Part shown: piece after piece, positions 1 to 8,942 of the stretch
Layout of the letters: each line of letters begins with the position of its first letter
How positions within the stretch are numbered: position 1 is the stretch's first letter
Origin: PRS1 sp965250265
GTDB lineage: Bacteria; Bacteroidota; Bacteroidia; Flavobacteriales; Flavobacteriaceae
Reading direction: 5' to 3'
Assembly: GCA_965250265.1 (NCBI GenBank)
Contig: CBDFNO010000011.1
Span: forward strand, 62,001-126,000
Length of the DNA: 64,000 nucleotides
The notes under the pieces: generated by a model
The model's database searches: none
Told to the model about the DNA's origin: nothing
Seen by the model: the letters and a program-made list of their open reading frames with translations, nothing else
Translations under genes and position numbers: made by a program

Positions 1-30
1 ATTATTGAAATGATGGAAATTGTAAAATAA
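1..30 (+). CDS. C-terminal end of an upstream gene (partial)
   Basis: The first 30 bases read in frame 1 as IIEMMEIVK followed by a TAA stop, and a strong hairpin terminator follows 23 bases later. This is consistent with the last codons of a plus-strand gene that starts outside the window. Nine residues are too few to assign a function. Confidence 0.55.
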   Translation: MIEMMEIVK

Positions 31-53
31 CTCGTCTTTTATAATATATATAT

Positions 54-92
54 AAAAGTAGAGGTATGAAAAATCAGACCTCTACTTTTTTT
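54..92 (+). terminator. Rho-independent terminator
   Basis: A perfect 12-bp stem (AAAAGTAGAGGT at 54-65, ACCTCTACTTTT at 78-89) with a 12-base loop is followed by a run of T. It closes the gene ending at base 30. The A-rich left side means it could also stop minus-strand transcripts of the decayed gene next to it. Confidence 0.8.
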
Positions 93-112
93 AGTAATAT
101 TTGTAAAGACGA

Positions 113-601
113 TTAATTCTTAATTAGCCTCAATGCCCTAAACTTATTATCTTGTTTAACTTTTACAAAGTACATACCTGTTTATAATTTTTCTCCGAAT
201 TGATATTCCTGTTCAGCATGAAATTGACCATAATGTACTAACTTACCAATAATATCGTAAACGTGAATCTGTACTTTCCCTAAAGTGTTATTCGATTTTA
301 GTTTGATATTAAAAGTGTTTTTTGATGGGTTGGCCAAAAAGTAATATCAATATTGTTAGTATCAATATTGTTGTTACTTAAAACTTGTTTAAGAGCAGTA
401 ACATTACAGCTTCCTGGAGTATCTCCATGTGCTAAATGACTATAAAATTGCATAAGACCAACACATATCTCCATTATTTTGGTATGGTACAATAAATATT
501 TTCATGTACTACAATTGTTTGGATGCACATGTATTTGTACTGTCAATTCAAACAAATATCAACACAATACGGAATACCGTCTGCATCGTTGTCTAATTTT
601 A
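113..601 (-). pseudogene. Decayed C-terminal part of the YHYH gene with a T9SS sorting domain
   Basis: Downstream of the YHYH stop, the minus strand still encodes recognisable but frame-broken pieces. First comes LDNDADGIPYCVDIC, a calcium-loop-like segment. Then comes an ICV...HLAHGDTPGSC segment typical of secreted Bacteroidota proteins. Last is a type A T9SS sorting domain beginning ANPSKNTFNIKL and ending near FRALRLIKN. At least three changes of frame are needed to join them (around 602-610, in 490-560, and around 335-350), and a TAA at 182-184 interrupts the sorting domain just before TGMYFVKV. I infer a once longer secreted protein that has lost its export tail. The homology is by recognition of the motifs, not by a search. 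Confidence 0.75.
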
Positions 602-1753
602 CTACCTCGATTTAGGGAAAATATTTGGCCCCATACCATAGGTAAATAACCTATAGCATCTCCCTATGTAAGGGAAACCAATATCTGCTAGTGAATTTGT
701 TTTTTCTAAAATATGATAGTGATAAACGCCTCTTTTGGGAAATTCTGGTGTATAACCTCTATGACCATTGCATTCATCGAGTTGTACTGTCTTGTCTTCT
801 TCAAACAAATCACTATTATACCAAAAATCCTCAACAAAATCTCCTAAAGGAAAAACACTTACCAAAGGATTGGTAAGGTCTGCATCAGTTCTGGCCGCAG
901 GGTCGGTTTTATCTGTCCGAAGTTCATAACTCGACTTGGCATTAATCAGTCCTGCTGTAATTCTCTTTGTTCTTTTTACTCCACAGTATTCACCATAAAT
1001 GGGGTTGCCATCATACGCCCAACCCAATTGCACAACTTTGAATATTTCTTGCTTAATTGATTCTGAATCCCCTTGAGCTATCATAGCAGCCCTCTGTTCT
1101 CTACTTATTTTATCATAAAGCACATAAGGAAATCCATGATAATGATAAGCTCCATTGGGTTGTACATGACCATTATTGCAGTCCAGATCAGCTCCCATTA
1201 AATGGTTTCTTAAAGGATTTATGTTCCAACCCGTTGGTTCACTGGATATGGAATGGGCATCAACATCCCACCACTCGGCAGCGATAGGGTCAAAGGGTAC
1301 GCCGTTTACCGCCACGCCAAAGGTGGTTTGGGGTTTATCGTAAAATGGCGGTTTAGGAATCTTAAACACTTTATCCGGCCATAAAACGCCTATGGAACTG
1401 AATGCCGGGATAACAAAGGTATAGTTTTGCTCTTTTAATGAACTTGGGCGACCACAATCTCGTCCTGCCAAAGGGAAGATACCTATGTTATGATTTGGAA
1501 TACCGTTGGCAGTTATAACTCTCCAATAGCCTGCATTGGTAATACTTATTTTAGATTGGAAACTAGGAGTCACTTCACAAAAATCCCTTTGCTCGATAGG
1601 GCACTGCGCTTTTAAAGTATTAGCAAAAAGAAAACATACTAATAAAGTAAATAAAAATGGTTTCCATAATTCATTTTGCTTGATGTGAAAGTTTGATTTT
1701 ACTTTTTCTTTTTTGAAAATCAAGGCTTTGATTGTGTGGATAAAAGTTTTCAT
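602..1753 (-). CDS. YHYH domain-containing secreted protein, C-terminally truncated
   Basis: The 383-residue product has a cleavable signal peptide (hydrophobic LWKPFLFTLLVCFLFANT, then KAQ). Its body carries the family's signature twice: AYHYHGF near residue 203 and VYHYHILE near residue 345. YHYH proteins are exported proteins of unknown biochemical role, often found beside multicopper or dioxygenase-type genes. An ATG at 1753 gives a proper signal peptide; the upstream in-frame TTG at 1804 would add 17 residues before it and is rejected. The reading frame ends at a TAG created by a frameshift: the following 490 bases hold the lost C-terminal domains. The surviving protein may be exported to the periplasm but cannot be anchored or secreted by T9SS. 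Confidence 0.7.
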   Translation of the reverse strand: MKTFIHTIKALIFKKEKVKSNFHIKQNELWKPFLFTLLVCFLFANTLKAQCPIEQRDFCEVTPSFQSKISITNAGYWRVITANGIPNHNIGIFPLAGRDCGRPSSLKEQNYTFVIPAFSSIGVLWPDKVFKIPKPPFYDKPQTTFGVAVNGVPFDPIAAEWWDVDAHSISSEPTGWNINPLRNHLMGADLDCNNGHVQPNGAYHYHGFPYVLYDKISREQRAAMIAQGDSESIKQEIFKVVQLGWAYDGNPIYGEYCGVKRTKRITAGLINAKSSYELRTDKTDPAARTDADLTNPLVSVFPLGDFVEDFWYNSDLFEEDKTVQLDECNGHRGYTPEFPKRGVYHYHILEKTNSLADIGFPYIGRCYRLFTYGMGPNIFPKSR

Positions 1754-1925
1754 AATAATAGGTTTTAGGTTATACAATGATGTGTAACTAATTGTAAATG
1801 CCAAAGCAGGTACAACAAGTGCTATTACTATTAAAAAACGTATATTAGGGAAAGCTTAACTCTATACATCTATACAGAATTAAGTTTTGTGCAGTAAATA
1901 TTATAAAATAATTATATTAAATCGA

Positions 1926-1953
1926 CCGAATACTTATAATTAGAAGTACTCGG
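1926..1953 (-). terminator. Hairpin terminator of the AraC-type gene
   Basis: CCGAATACTT (1926-1935) pairs with AAGTACTCGG (1944-1953) with one mismatch that is G-U in the RNA. The hairpin lies directly after the stop of the minus-strand regulator and is followed by A/T-rich sequence. Confidence 0.55.
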
Positions 1954-1955
1954 AC

Positions 1956-3104
1956 TTATTTATTTAAAAGTTTTATATATTGGGTTGGTGTTTTACCTAT
2001 TATTTTTTTAAAAGTCGCCTGAAACGTAGATTTAGAATTAAAACCAGATTGGAAGGCTAAACTTAAAATTGTATAGCGATTGATTTCTCCTTTTTCAAAT
2101 AAAGAAATTAGGTATTTTATACGATAGGCATTTACAAAATGATAGAAATTTTTACGGGTTAATTGATTAATGAGAGCGGAAAGATAACTATTACTTATGC
2201 TTAATTTTTCAGCCAGGCTGGAAAGCGAGAGGTGAGGATCTAAAAAAATCTTATTTTTCTCGAAGAGATTGATTAGATCTATGTAGTGCGCATTACTTTC
2301 TTTGAAACTTTTAATTTTACTAAACTCATTTTCCAATATTTTTTCCGAGGTTAAAGTATTCAATTTTGATTTAGGAAAATTTGGAAGTAAAGCGTCATCT
2401 TTAATAAAGCCTGTCCAGGCAACCCAATGAATTATCACCGCTAAAAATAGCCAAAGCAAATAGTATATTTTTAAAGAATGAATATTGTTTAATATAGAGA
2501 CTGTATAAAGTATAAACCATAATACACTATAAATTAAGGCTAGAATGAGTAGATTTTTATGAAATTTTAGTTTCGATTCGTTATAATTGGTAATTTGTTC
2601 TTGTAATTGAATTTCTATTGTATTAATCTTTCTAAAAGACATAATACCTAACACAATTGCATATAATATCCCAAAGTATTCTTCAAACAAATAGATAAAA
2701 CTAATATCATTATTACTTAAATAACAGTGGTTTCCCGAAAAATTTGTACATAATCGTATAGCAATATATATTAAAGAAAACACAATAAATGGAACAAAAC
2801 CTAATTTATTAAATAATGTTAGCCTTTTTTGAAATGGGGCAGAAAATGTCACATAAAGATAAAAACAGATTGAGGCCAACATAGACCAAGGTAAATAACA
2901 AGATCTTAAAAAAGGAACTATTGCAAATAAGCCGACATCAGAAGCAAAATAGTATAACAGGTTCATTGAAAAAGCAAACAAAACCAAAGACAAACATTTT
3001 CCTGCTTTGCTATTACCCTTTTTAAAAAAAACAATAATACTTAATACAAAGCCCTGTAAAGCTCCAAAGAACATTAATATGTTTATGATACTCCAATCCA
3101 TCAT
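1956..3104 (-). CDS. Membrane-embedded AraC-family transcriptional regulator
   Basis: The 382-residue protein has about seven predicted membrane helices in residues 1-235 (for example INILMFFGALQGFVLSIIVFF near the N-terminus). An AraC/XylS DNA-binding domain of two helix-turn-helix motifs fills residues 280-382 (LSLSSLAEKLSISNSYLSALI, then ILSLAFQSGFNSKSTFQATF and the closing GKTPTQYIK). This architecture, a membrane sensor fused to a cytoplasmic AraC domain, is common in Flavobacteriia; the ligand and target are unknown. Two adjacent ATG codons (3104 and 3101) are both possible starts. It stands alone on the minus strand, between the YHYH gene and pepD, and may act on a neighbour or on itself. 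Confidence 0.85.
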   Translation of the reverse strand: MMDWSIINILMFFGALQGFVLSIIVFFKKGNSKAGKCLSLVLFAFSMNLLYYFASDVGLFAIVPFLRSCYLPWSMLASICFYLYVTFSAPFQKRLTLFNKLGFVPFIVFSLIYIAIRLCTNFSGNHCYLSNNDISFIYLFEEYFGILYAIVLGIMSFRKINTIEIQLQEQITNYNESKLKFHKNLLILALIYSVLWFILYTVSILNNIHSLKIYYLLWLFLAVIIHWVAWTGFIKDDALLPNFPKSKLNTLTSEKILENEFSKIKSFKESNAHYIDLINLFEKNKIFLDPHLSLSSLAEKLSISNSYLSALINQLTRKNFYHFVNAYRIKYLISLFEKGEINRYTILSLAFQSGFNSKSTFQATFKKIIGKTPTQYIKLLNK

Positions 3105-3254
3105 TATAGTATTTGGTCAAGTATCGAATAGAGTTAAAAAAAGAGGGCTTTACTTATTGCGAGTTATATTAGGAGAGAATTATTCCTAAAGATACTAATT
3201 TTTTAATGAAAATTAAAGGAAAATCATTTCAAAATAATTGAAATCAGATCAATT

Positions 3255-4715
3255 TCATTTCTTCGGAATTTCTTTTAATATCTCAAGAACAAATTTCCAA
3301 TATTTTTGTGCTGAAGAAATACTTGCACGCTCATCTGGCGAATGCGCTCCCAGAATAGTTGGTCCAAAACTTATCATATCCATTTCCGGATAATTTGTTC
3401 CCAAAATACCACATTCTAATCCTGCGTGACAAGCGGCAACATGTGCTTTCTCACCATTTATATCTTCATAAAGTTTAGACATTACTTTTAAAATATCTGA
3501 GTCCATATTTGGAGACCAACCAGGATAATTACCAGAAAATTCTACTTCACATCCTATAAGTTCAAAAGTTGCACGAAGCATATTCGCCAAATCCATCTTA
3601 GAAGATTCTACCGAAGATCGCGTTAAGCATCCTATTTTAATATTACCATCTTTTACAATAACCCGTGCAATATTATTAGACGTTTCAACCAATTCTGGAA
3701 TATCTGCACTCATTCTATATACACCATTACAGGCTGCATATAAAGCTCTTGTTAATCCTTCTTGCACGCCTAAATCCATAACATTAGTTGGTATATCAAT
3801 ATTAGAAATAATAATCTCTAAATTTGATTCCATAGTTTTTAGTTCGACCTTAATATCTTTAATGATTTCTTGCATCTGGAACATAAAAGCCTCTTCATTA
3901 ATAGCATCTATTACAACAATAGCCCAGCTTTCGCGAGGAATTGCATTTCGTAAACTTCCACCATCAATTTCCGAAATTCGTAATCCGTATTTTTCAAATC
4001 CTTCAAATAATAAACGATTCATAATTTTGTTAGCATTACCTAATCCTTTATGAATATCCATTCCTGAATGTCCTCCATTTAACCCTTTAATTTCTATTTT
4101 ATATGCAATACAATTTTCGGGAACGCTTTCTTCAATATAAGTTCGAGTAGCTGTAACATCAATTCCTCCAGCACATCCTACTCCTATTTCATCATCTTCT
4201 TCAGTATCTAAATTTAATAGTATTTTACCTTCTAACAATCTTCCTTTTAAACCCATAGCACCTGTCATTCCAGTCTCTTCATCAATTGTAAATAATGCTT
4301 CAATAGCTGGATGTTGAATATCTTCACTTTCCAATACAGCCATAATAGTAGCAACACCTAGGCCATTATCTGCACCAAGCGTTGTGCCATTTGCTCTTAC
4401 CCAATCTCCATCTATATACATTTCTATACCTTGTGTATCAAAATCAAAATTAGTATCTGCATTTTTTTGATGAACCATATCCAAATGTGACTGCATGACA
4501 ATAGTTTTTCTATCTTCCATACCAGAAGTAGCAGGTTTTTTAATAATGACATTACCGACTTCGTCTTCATTAGTTTCCAGGCTCAAACTTTTTCCGAAAT
4601 CTTTCATAAAAGCGATAACACGCTCCTCCTTTTTTGATGGTCTTGGTACAGCATTTAAATCGGCGAATTTATTCCAAAGTTGTTGTGGCTGTAATTGTCT
4701 TATTTCTGAATTCAC
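3255..4715 (-). CDS. pepD: Aminoacyl-histidine dipeptidase (Xaa-His dipeptidase, M20C)
   Basis: The 486-residue length matches the PepD/carnosinase-type M20C family. These are cytosolic di-zinc peptidases that hydrolyse Xaa-His and other dipeptides. Metal ligands are visible: H77 and D79 in QSHLDMVH, the bridging D116 in LGADNGLG, the catalytic pair E146/E147 in DEETGMTG, D170 in LNLDTEE, and a late histidine in ILGAHSPDER. The lid-domain signature GGHSGMD is also present. The start codon reads GTG; no ATG lies nearby in frame, and the N-terminus MNSEIRQLQPQQLW fits the family. The gene is monocistronic, with a TACCTTTG promoter element just upstream, and is divergent from the DUF3810 gene. 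Confidence 0.93.
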   Translation of the reverse strand: MNSEIRQLQPQQLWNKFADLNAVPRPSKKEERVIAFMKDFGKSLSLETNEDEVGNVIIKKPATSGMEDRKTIVMQSHLDMVHQKNADTNFDFDTQGIEMYIDGDWVRANGTTLGADNGLGVATIMAVLESEDIQHPAIEALFTIDEETGMTGAMGLKGRLLEGKILLNLDTEEDDEIGVGCAGGIDVTATRTYIEESVPENCIAYKIEIKGLNGGHSGMDIHKGLGNANKIMNRLLFEGFEKYGLRISEIDGGSLRNAIPRESWAIVVIDAINEEAFMFQMQEIIKDIKVELKTMESNLEIIISNIDIPTNVMDLGVQEGLTRALYAACNGVYRMSADIPELVETSNNIARVIVKDGNIKIGCLTRSSVESSKMDLANMLRATFELIGCEVEFSGNYPGWSPNMDSDILKVMSKLYEDINGEKAHVAACHAGLECGILGTNYPEMDMISFGPTILGAHSPDERASISSAQKYWKFVLEILKEIPKK

Positions 4716-4746
4716 TATTTCAAGTTTTATTTTATTAAAAGTTTCA

Positions 4747-4754
4747 CAAAGGTA
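4747..4754 (-). promoter_or_regulatory. Putative -7 element of pepD
   Basis: Read on the minus strand this is TACCTTTG, an exact match to the Bacteroidota -7 consensus TAnnTTTG, about 31 bases before the GTG start. No clear -33 TTG at the right spacing was seen. Confidence 0.45.
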
Positions 4755-4788
4755 GCTAATAGCTACAAAGATTTATAAAACAATTGTT

Positions 4789-4796
4789 TATTTTTG
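4789..4796 (+). promoter_or_regulatory. Putative -7 element abutting the DUF3810 start
   Basis: TATTTTTG matches TAnnTTTG and ends only one base before the first ATG (4798) of the next gene. If it is used, the transcript would start at or inside the ATGATG, making the message leaderless. The -33 side is weak. Confidence 0.35.
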
Positions 4797-4797
4797 A

Positions 4798-5862
4798 ATG
4801 ATGCTCAAAAAGAAAAATACAATTATTGCCTTAAGTATAATTCCACAATATATCATTGTGAAATTACTTTCAAATTATCCAGCTTTTGTTGAGACTTATT
4901 ATAGTAATGGATTATATCAATTTACTTCAAAAGCTTTACGATTTGTGTTTGGATGGTTACCTTTTTCAGTTGGAGATTTACTTTACACCATTGCTGGAAT
5001 TTATATTATTCGATGGTTAATTATAAATAGAAAACGTATAACAAAAGACACTAAATCTTGGTTTATAGATGTTCTAGCTGCAGTATCATTGGTGTATTTT
5101 GCATTTCATTTGTTTTGGGGTTTAAATTATTACCGATTGCCATTACACGAGACTTTAGAATTAAATAACACCTATAATACTGAAGAGTTAGTAATTGTTA
5201 CTCAAAAACTTATTAATGAATCTAATGAAATTCATATAAATATTACCAAAAACGATTCTATTAAAGTTGAAATGCCATTCATTAAAAAAGACCTTTTAAA
5301 TAAAACTAAAAATGGGTATGATAGGTTAGCAAAAATTTATCCACATTTAAAATATTCTCCAAGCAGTGTAAAATTATCGCTATACAGTTTACCATTAACA
5401 TATATGGGATTTAGTGGTTATTTAAATCCGTTTACTAATGAAGCTCAAATTGATGGTTTAATACCACTATATAAATATCCTACTACAGCATCGCATGAAG
5501 CAGCTCACCAAATAGGTTACGCTGCTGAAAATGAAACTAATTTCATTGGCTGTCTAGCTACTATTAATAATGAAGATGTTTACTTTAAATATTCAGGATA
5601 TATTTTTGCATTAAGAAATTGTTTAAATGAAATATATCGTCGTGATCAAGGATGTTATGAAGAATTAGTCGTAAGTGTAAACAAAGGTATTCGAAAAAAT
5701 TATCAAGAATCTTATGAGTTCTGGAGGTCTTATCAAAATCCTTTAGAGCCTTTATTTAAAAGCACCTTTAATTCTTTTTTAAAAGCAAACAACCAAGATA
5801 AAGGTATAGAAAGTTATAGTTATGCTGTGGCTTTGTTTGTAAATTATTTTAAAGACAAGTAG
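4798..5862 (+). CDS. DUF3810 family membrane protein, putative zinc metallopeptidase
   Basis: The 354-residue protein has two or three N-terminal membrane helices (residues 8-25, 47-75 and 88-108) followed by a large soluble domain. It contains HEAAHQIGYA at 233-242, a zinc-peptidase HExxH, followed by ENETNFIG at 244-251, where the second E is a plausible third ligand. These features match DUF3810, a Bacteroidota family of unknown substrate; the peptidase activity is inferred from the motif. Two ATGs open the gene and the second (4801) may be the true start given the promoter position. It is divergent from pepD and lies upstream of the amidohydrolase pair, 90 bases away. Confidence 0.8.
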   Translation: MMLKKKNTIIALSIIPQYIIVKLLSNYPAFVETYYSNGLYQFTSKALRFVFGWLPFSVGDLLYTIAGIYIIRWLIINRKRITKDTKSWFIDVLAAVSLVYFAFHLFWGLNYYRLPLHETLELNNTYNTEELVIVTQKLINESNEIHINITKNDSIKVEMPFIKKDLLNKTKNGYDRLAKIYPHLKYSPSSVKLSLYSLPLTYMGFSGYLNPFTNEAQIDGLIPLYKYPTTASHEAAHQIGYAAENETNFIGCLATINNEDVYFKYSGYIFALRNCLNEIYRRDQGCYEELVVSVNKGIRKNYQESYEFWRSYQNPLEPLFKSTFNSFLKANNQDKGIESYSYAVALFVNYFKDK

Positions 5863-5952
5863 TTATAAAAACAAACGTTAAATAAATCTTAATTCGGTTT
5901 TTTAACGGTCATAATCTGTACCTTTAAAATTCTAATTTTATTACTAACCAAT

Positions 5953-8925
5953 ATGTACAAAAAGTATCTTATTTTAATGATGCTTATGTGTAGTTTTTCA
6001 ATAATTGCACAAGAGCACTTCCCAAAAAATGATGGCGTAAAATCAGAAAACACAAATTACACAGCATTTACAAATGCTAAAATTTATGTTACACCATCAC
6101 AAATTATTGACAATGGAACTCTACTTATTAAAGATGGGAAAGTAGTAGCTTCTGGAGCTTCTGTAACCATTCCAAATAATTCGGTTGTTATTGATATTGC
6201 CGGGAAAAGTATTTACCCATCTTTTATTGACATGTATTCTGGATTTGGTGTCGAAAAACCTAAACGTCAAGGTGGAGGCGGAAGATCTCCTCAATATAAT
6301 GCAAGTCGTGAAGGATTTTATTGGAATGACCATGTAATGCCTGAACAAAATGCTATTGACAACTTTAAATTCAATAGCAAATCTGCTTCCGAATTAAGAA
6401 AAGCTGGATTTGGTGTTGTAAACTCTCATATGCAAGATGGTATTGTTAGAGGCACTGGCGTTTTAGTCGCACTTACAAACGAAGGAGGTGACTCCGAAAG
6501 TATTATTGATGGCCGTTCAGGACAGTATCTATCTTTAAGTAAAAGTGTAAAGTCAAGACAATCATACCCAACTTCTACAATGGGAACTTTAGCGTTATTA
6601 AGACAAATGTATTATGATGCCGATTGGTATGCAAAAGGAGGTTCTAAATCGAAAGACAGATCTTTAGAAGCTCTTAATGCAAACAAGAAGTTGGTTCAAA
6701 TTATTGCTGCTGAAGATAAAGCTAATGATGTTCGTGTAGACAAAGTTGGTGATCAATTCGGAATACAATATGTAATACTTGGTGGTGGTGATGAGTATGA
6801 ACGTATTAATGAAATTAAAGTTACAAATGCCACATATATTCTTCCAATTAATTTTCCTAAAGCTTATGATGTAGAAAATTCGTTTTTAGCAAGTTATTTA
6901 GAACTAGAAGATATGAGAGAATGGAATCAAAAACCTTCTAACCCAAAAGTATTAGCTGATAATGGCATTTCTTTTGCCTTTACAACTAATGGTTTAAAAT
7001 CTCCAAAAGATCTTAAATCGAACATGCAAAAGGCTTTAAAATATGGCCTAGATAAAACTAAAGCATTAGAAGCTTTAACTACTGTTCCTGCTAAACTTTT
7101 AGGAAAATCAAATTCATTAGGTTCTTTAAAAAATGGAGCCTATGCAAATTTCTTAATTACTTCTGGAGATGTTTTTGATAAAAAAACAACATTATATGAA
7201 AATTGGATAAAAGGACACAAAAATGTTATAGAATCTATGAATATTAAAGATATTCGAGGAGATTATACATTTAATGTTGGAGCTACTTCTTATGATTTAT
7301 CTGTTTCTGGTGAATTAAGTAAGCCTAAAGCAACTGTAAAAAGTGGTGATAATAAATTGGGGGCGAAATTATCTTATAGTGATGATTGGATCAACTTAAC
7401 ATTTATAAGTACAGATACAACAAAGCAAGAATATTTTAGACTTACTTCTAAAGTAACAAGTACAGATAATTTAAGTGGGAAAGTAATTCTTCCTAATGGG
7501 AATGAAACTTCATTTTTTGCAAAGAAAGCTGCAAAAGAAGAATCTGAAGATAAAAAGAAAGGAATGATGAAAGGTGATGGTGATAAAGAAGTAAAAATGA
7601 TGCCAGTAAGCTTTCCTAATGGTGCTTATGGTTTTACTCAACTTCCAAAACAAGAAACTATTTTATTTAAAAATGCTACCGTTTGGACTAATGAGAAAGA
7701 TGGCATTCTTGAAAATACAGATGTTTTAATTAAAAACGGGAAAATATCAGCTATTGGAAATAATTTAAGTCCAAATGGAGCTAAAATTATTGATGCTACT
7801 GGTAAGCATTTGACTTCTGGAATTGTTGATGAGCATACTCATATAGGAATCTCTGGAGGTGGTAATGAAGCAGGACATAACTCATCTGCTGAAGTTACTA
7901 TCGAAGATATTATTAATCCTGAAGATATTGGTATTTATCGAAATTTAGCTGGTGGCGTTACCTCAATGCAAATTTTACATGGATCGGCAAATCCAATAGG
8001 AGGACGTTCAGCTATTATTAAATTAAAATGGGGAGAATCAGCCGATAATTTACTCTATAAAAATGCTCCAAAGTTTATAAAATTCGCTTTAGGAGAAAAT
8101 GTAAAACAATCAAACTGGCAAAGCTTCAATCGCTTCCCACAAACAAGAATGGGAGTTGAGCAGTTATACATGGACTATTTTACTAGAGCAGCAGCGTATG
8201 ATGCCAATAAGAAAAGCGGCAAACCTTATAGAAAAGATATTGAAATGGATGTTTTGGCTGAAATTATTAATAAAGAACGTTATATAACGTGCCATTCTTA
8301 TGTGCAAAGTGAGATTAATATGTTGATGAAAGTTGCAGATAGGTTCAATTTTAATGTTAATACTTTTACGCATATTCTTGAAGGTTATAAAGTTGCCGAT
8401 AAAATGAAAGAGCATGGCGTTGGTGGCTCAACATTCAGCGATTGGTGGGCTTACAAATACGAAGTTAATGACGCTATTCCTTATAATGCTTCAATAATGC
8501 AAAATGCTGGTGTTGTTACAGCAATTAATAGTGATGATAGCGAAATGTCCAGACGATTAAATCAAGAAGCTGCAAAATCGGTCAAGTATGGAGGTATAAG
8601 TGAAGAAGATGCATGGAAATTTGTAACACTTAATCCAGCAAAATTATTACATATTGATGATAAGGTTGGTAGCATAAAAGTTGGCAAGGATGCAGATGTT
8701 GTATTATGGAGTGACCATCCAATGTCTGTTTACGCTAAAGCTGAAAAAACAATTATTGAAGGTGTAACATATTTTGATATTGATAGAGACAAACAGTCAC
8801 GAGAAGCCATAAAGAAAGAGAAAAGTGAACTTATTTCTATGATGCTTAAGGACAAAAATAAAGGTTTGAAAACACAGCCTATTAAAAAGAAGGATAAACC
8901 AGAATTACATTGTGACTCACTATAA
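5953..8925 (+). CDS. Secreted double-domain amidohydrolase
   Basis: The 990-residue protein has a signal peptide (MYKKYLILMMLMCSFSIIAQ) and two amidohydrolase-like units. The N-terminal unit (about residues 40-430) has the surrounding beta-domains and PAKLLG segment but has lost the metal-binding HxH: the site reads FIDMYSGFG. The C-terminal unit (about 570-960) keeps the full set: H628/H630 in VDEHTHIG, H781, H807 and D861 in NSDDSEM. It is therefore probably an active imidazolonepropionase-like hydrolase carrying a catalytically dead copy. A lysine-rich low-complexity linker (EESEDKKKGMMKGDGDKE) separates the units. It is followed 17 bases later by a second, metal-less amidohydrolase-like gene, so the two likely form an operon and perhaps a complex. 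The substrate is unknown. Confidence 0.85.
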   Translation: MYKKYLILMMLMCSFSIIAQEHFPKNDGVKSENTNYTAFTNAKIYVTPSQIIDNGTLLIKDGKVVASGASVTIPNNSVVIDIAGKSIYPSFIDMYSGFGVEKPKRQGGGGRSPQYNASREGFYWNDHVMPEQNAIDNFKFNSKSASELRKAGFGVVNSHMQDGIVRGTGVLVALTNEGGDSESIIDGRSGQYLSLSKSVKSRQSYPTSTMGTLALLRQMYYDADWYAKGGSKSKDRSLEALNANKKLVQIIAAEDKANDVRVDKVGDQFGIQYVILGGGDEYERINEIKVTNATYILPINFPKAYDVENSFLASYLELEDMREWNQKPSNPKVLADNGISFAFTTNGLKSPKDLKSNMQKALKYGLDKTKALEALTTVPAKLLGKSNSLGSLKNGAYANFLITSGDVFDKKTTLYENWIKGHKNVIESMNIKDIRGDYTFNVGATSYDLSVSGELSKPKATVKSGDNKLGAKLSYSDDWINLTFISTDTTKQEYFRLTSKVTSTDNLSGKVILPNGNETSFFAKKAAKEESEDKKKGMMKGDGDKEVKMMPVSFPNGAYGFTQLPKQETILFKNATVWTNEKDGILENTDVLIKNGKISAIGNNLSPNGAKIIDATGKHLTSGIVDEHTHIGISGGGNEAGHNSSAEVTIEDIINPEDIGIYRNLAGGVTSMQILHGSANPIGGRSAIIKLKWGESADNLLYKNAPKFIKFALGENVKQSNWQSFNRFPQTRMGVEQLYMDYFTRAAAYDANKKSGKPYRKDIEMDVLAEIINKERYITCHSYVQSEINMLMKVADRFNFNVNTFTHILEGYKVADKMKEHGVGGSTFSDWWAYKYEVNDAIPYNASIMQNAGVVTAINSDDSEMSRRLNQEAAKSVKYGGISEEDAWKFVTLNPAKLLHIDDKVGSIKVGKDADVVLWSDHPMSVYAKAEKTIIEGVTYFDIDRDKQSREAIKKEKSELISMMLKDKNKGLKTQPIKKKDKPELHCDSL

Positions 8926-8942
8926 TCTTAAAATTGAAAATT

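Noticed and set aside
298..492. Stand-alone 64-residue protein
   Set aside because: It is one frame of the decayed C-terminus of the YHYH gene and has no promoter of its own.
602..1804. Longer YHYH protein starting at 1804
   Set aside because: The start there is TTG and adds 17 residues before a good ATG and signal peptide at 1753.
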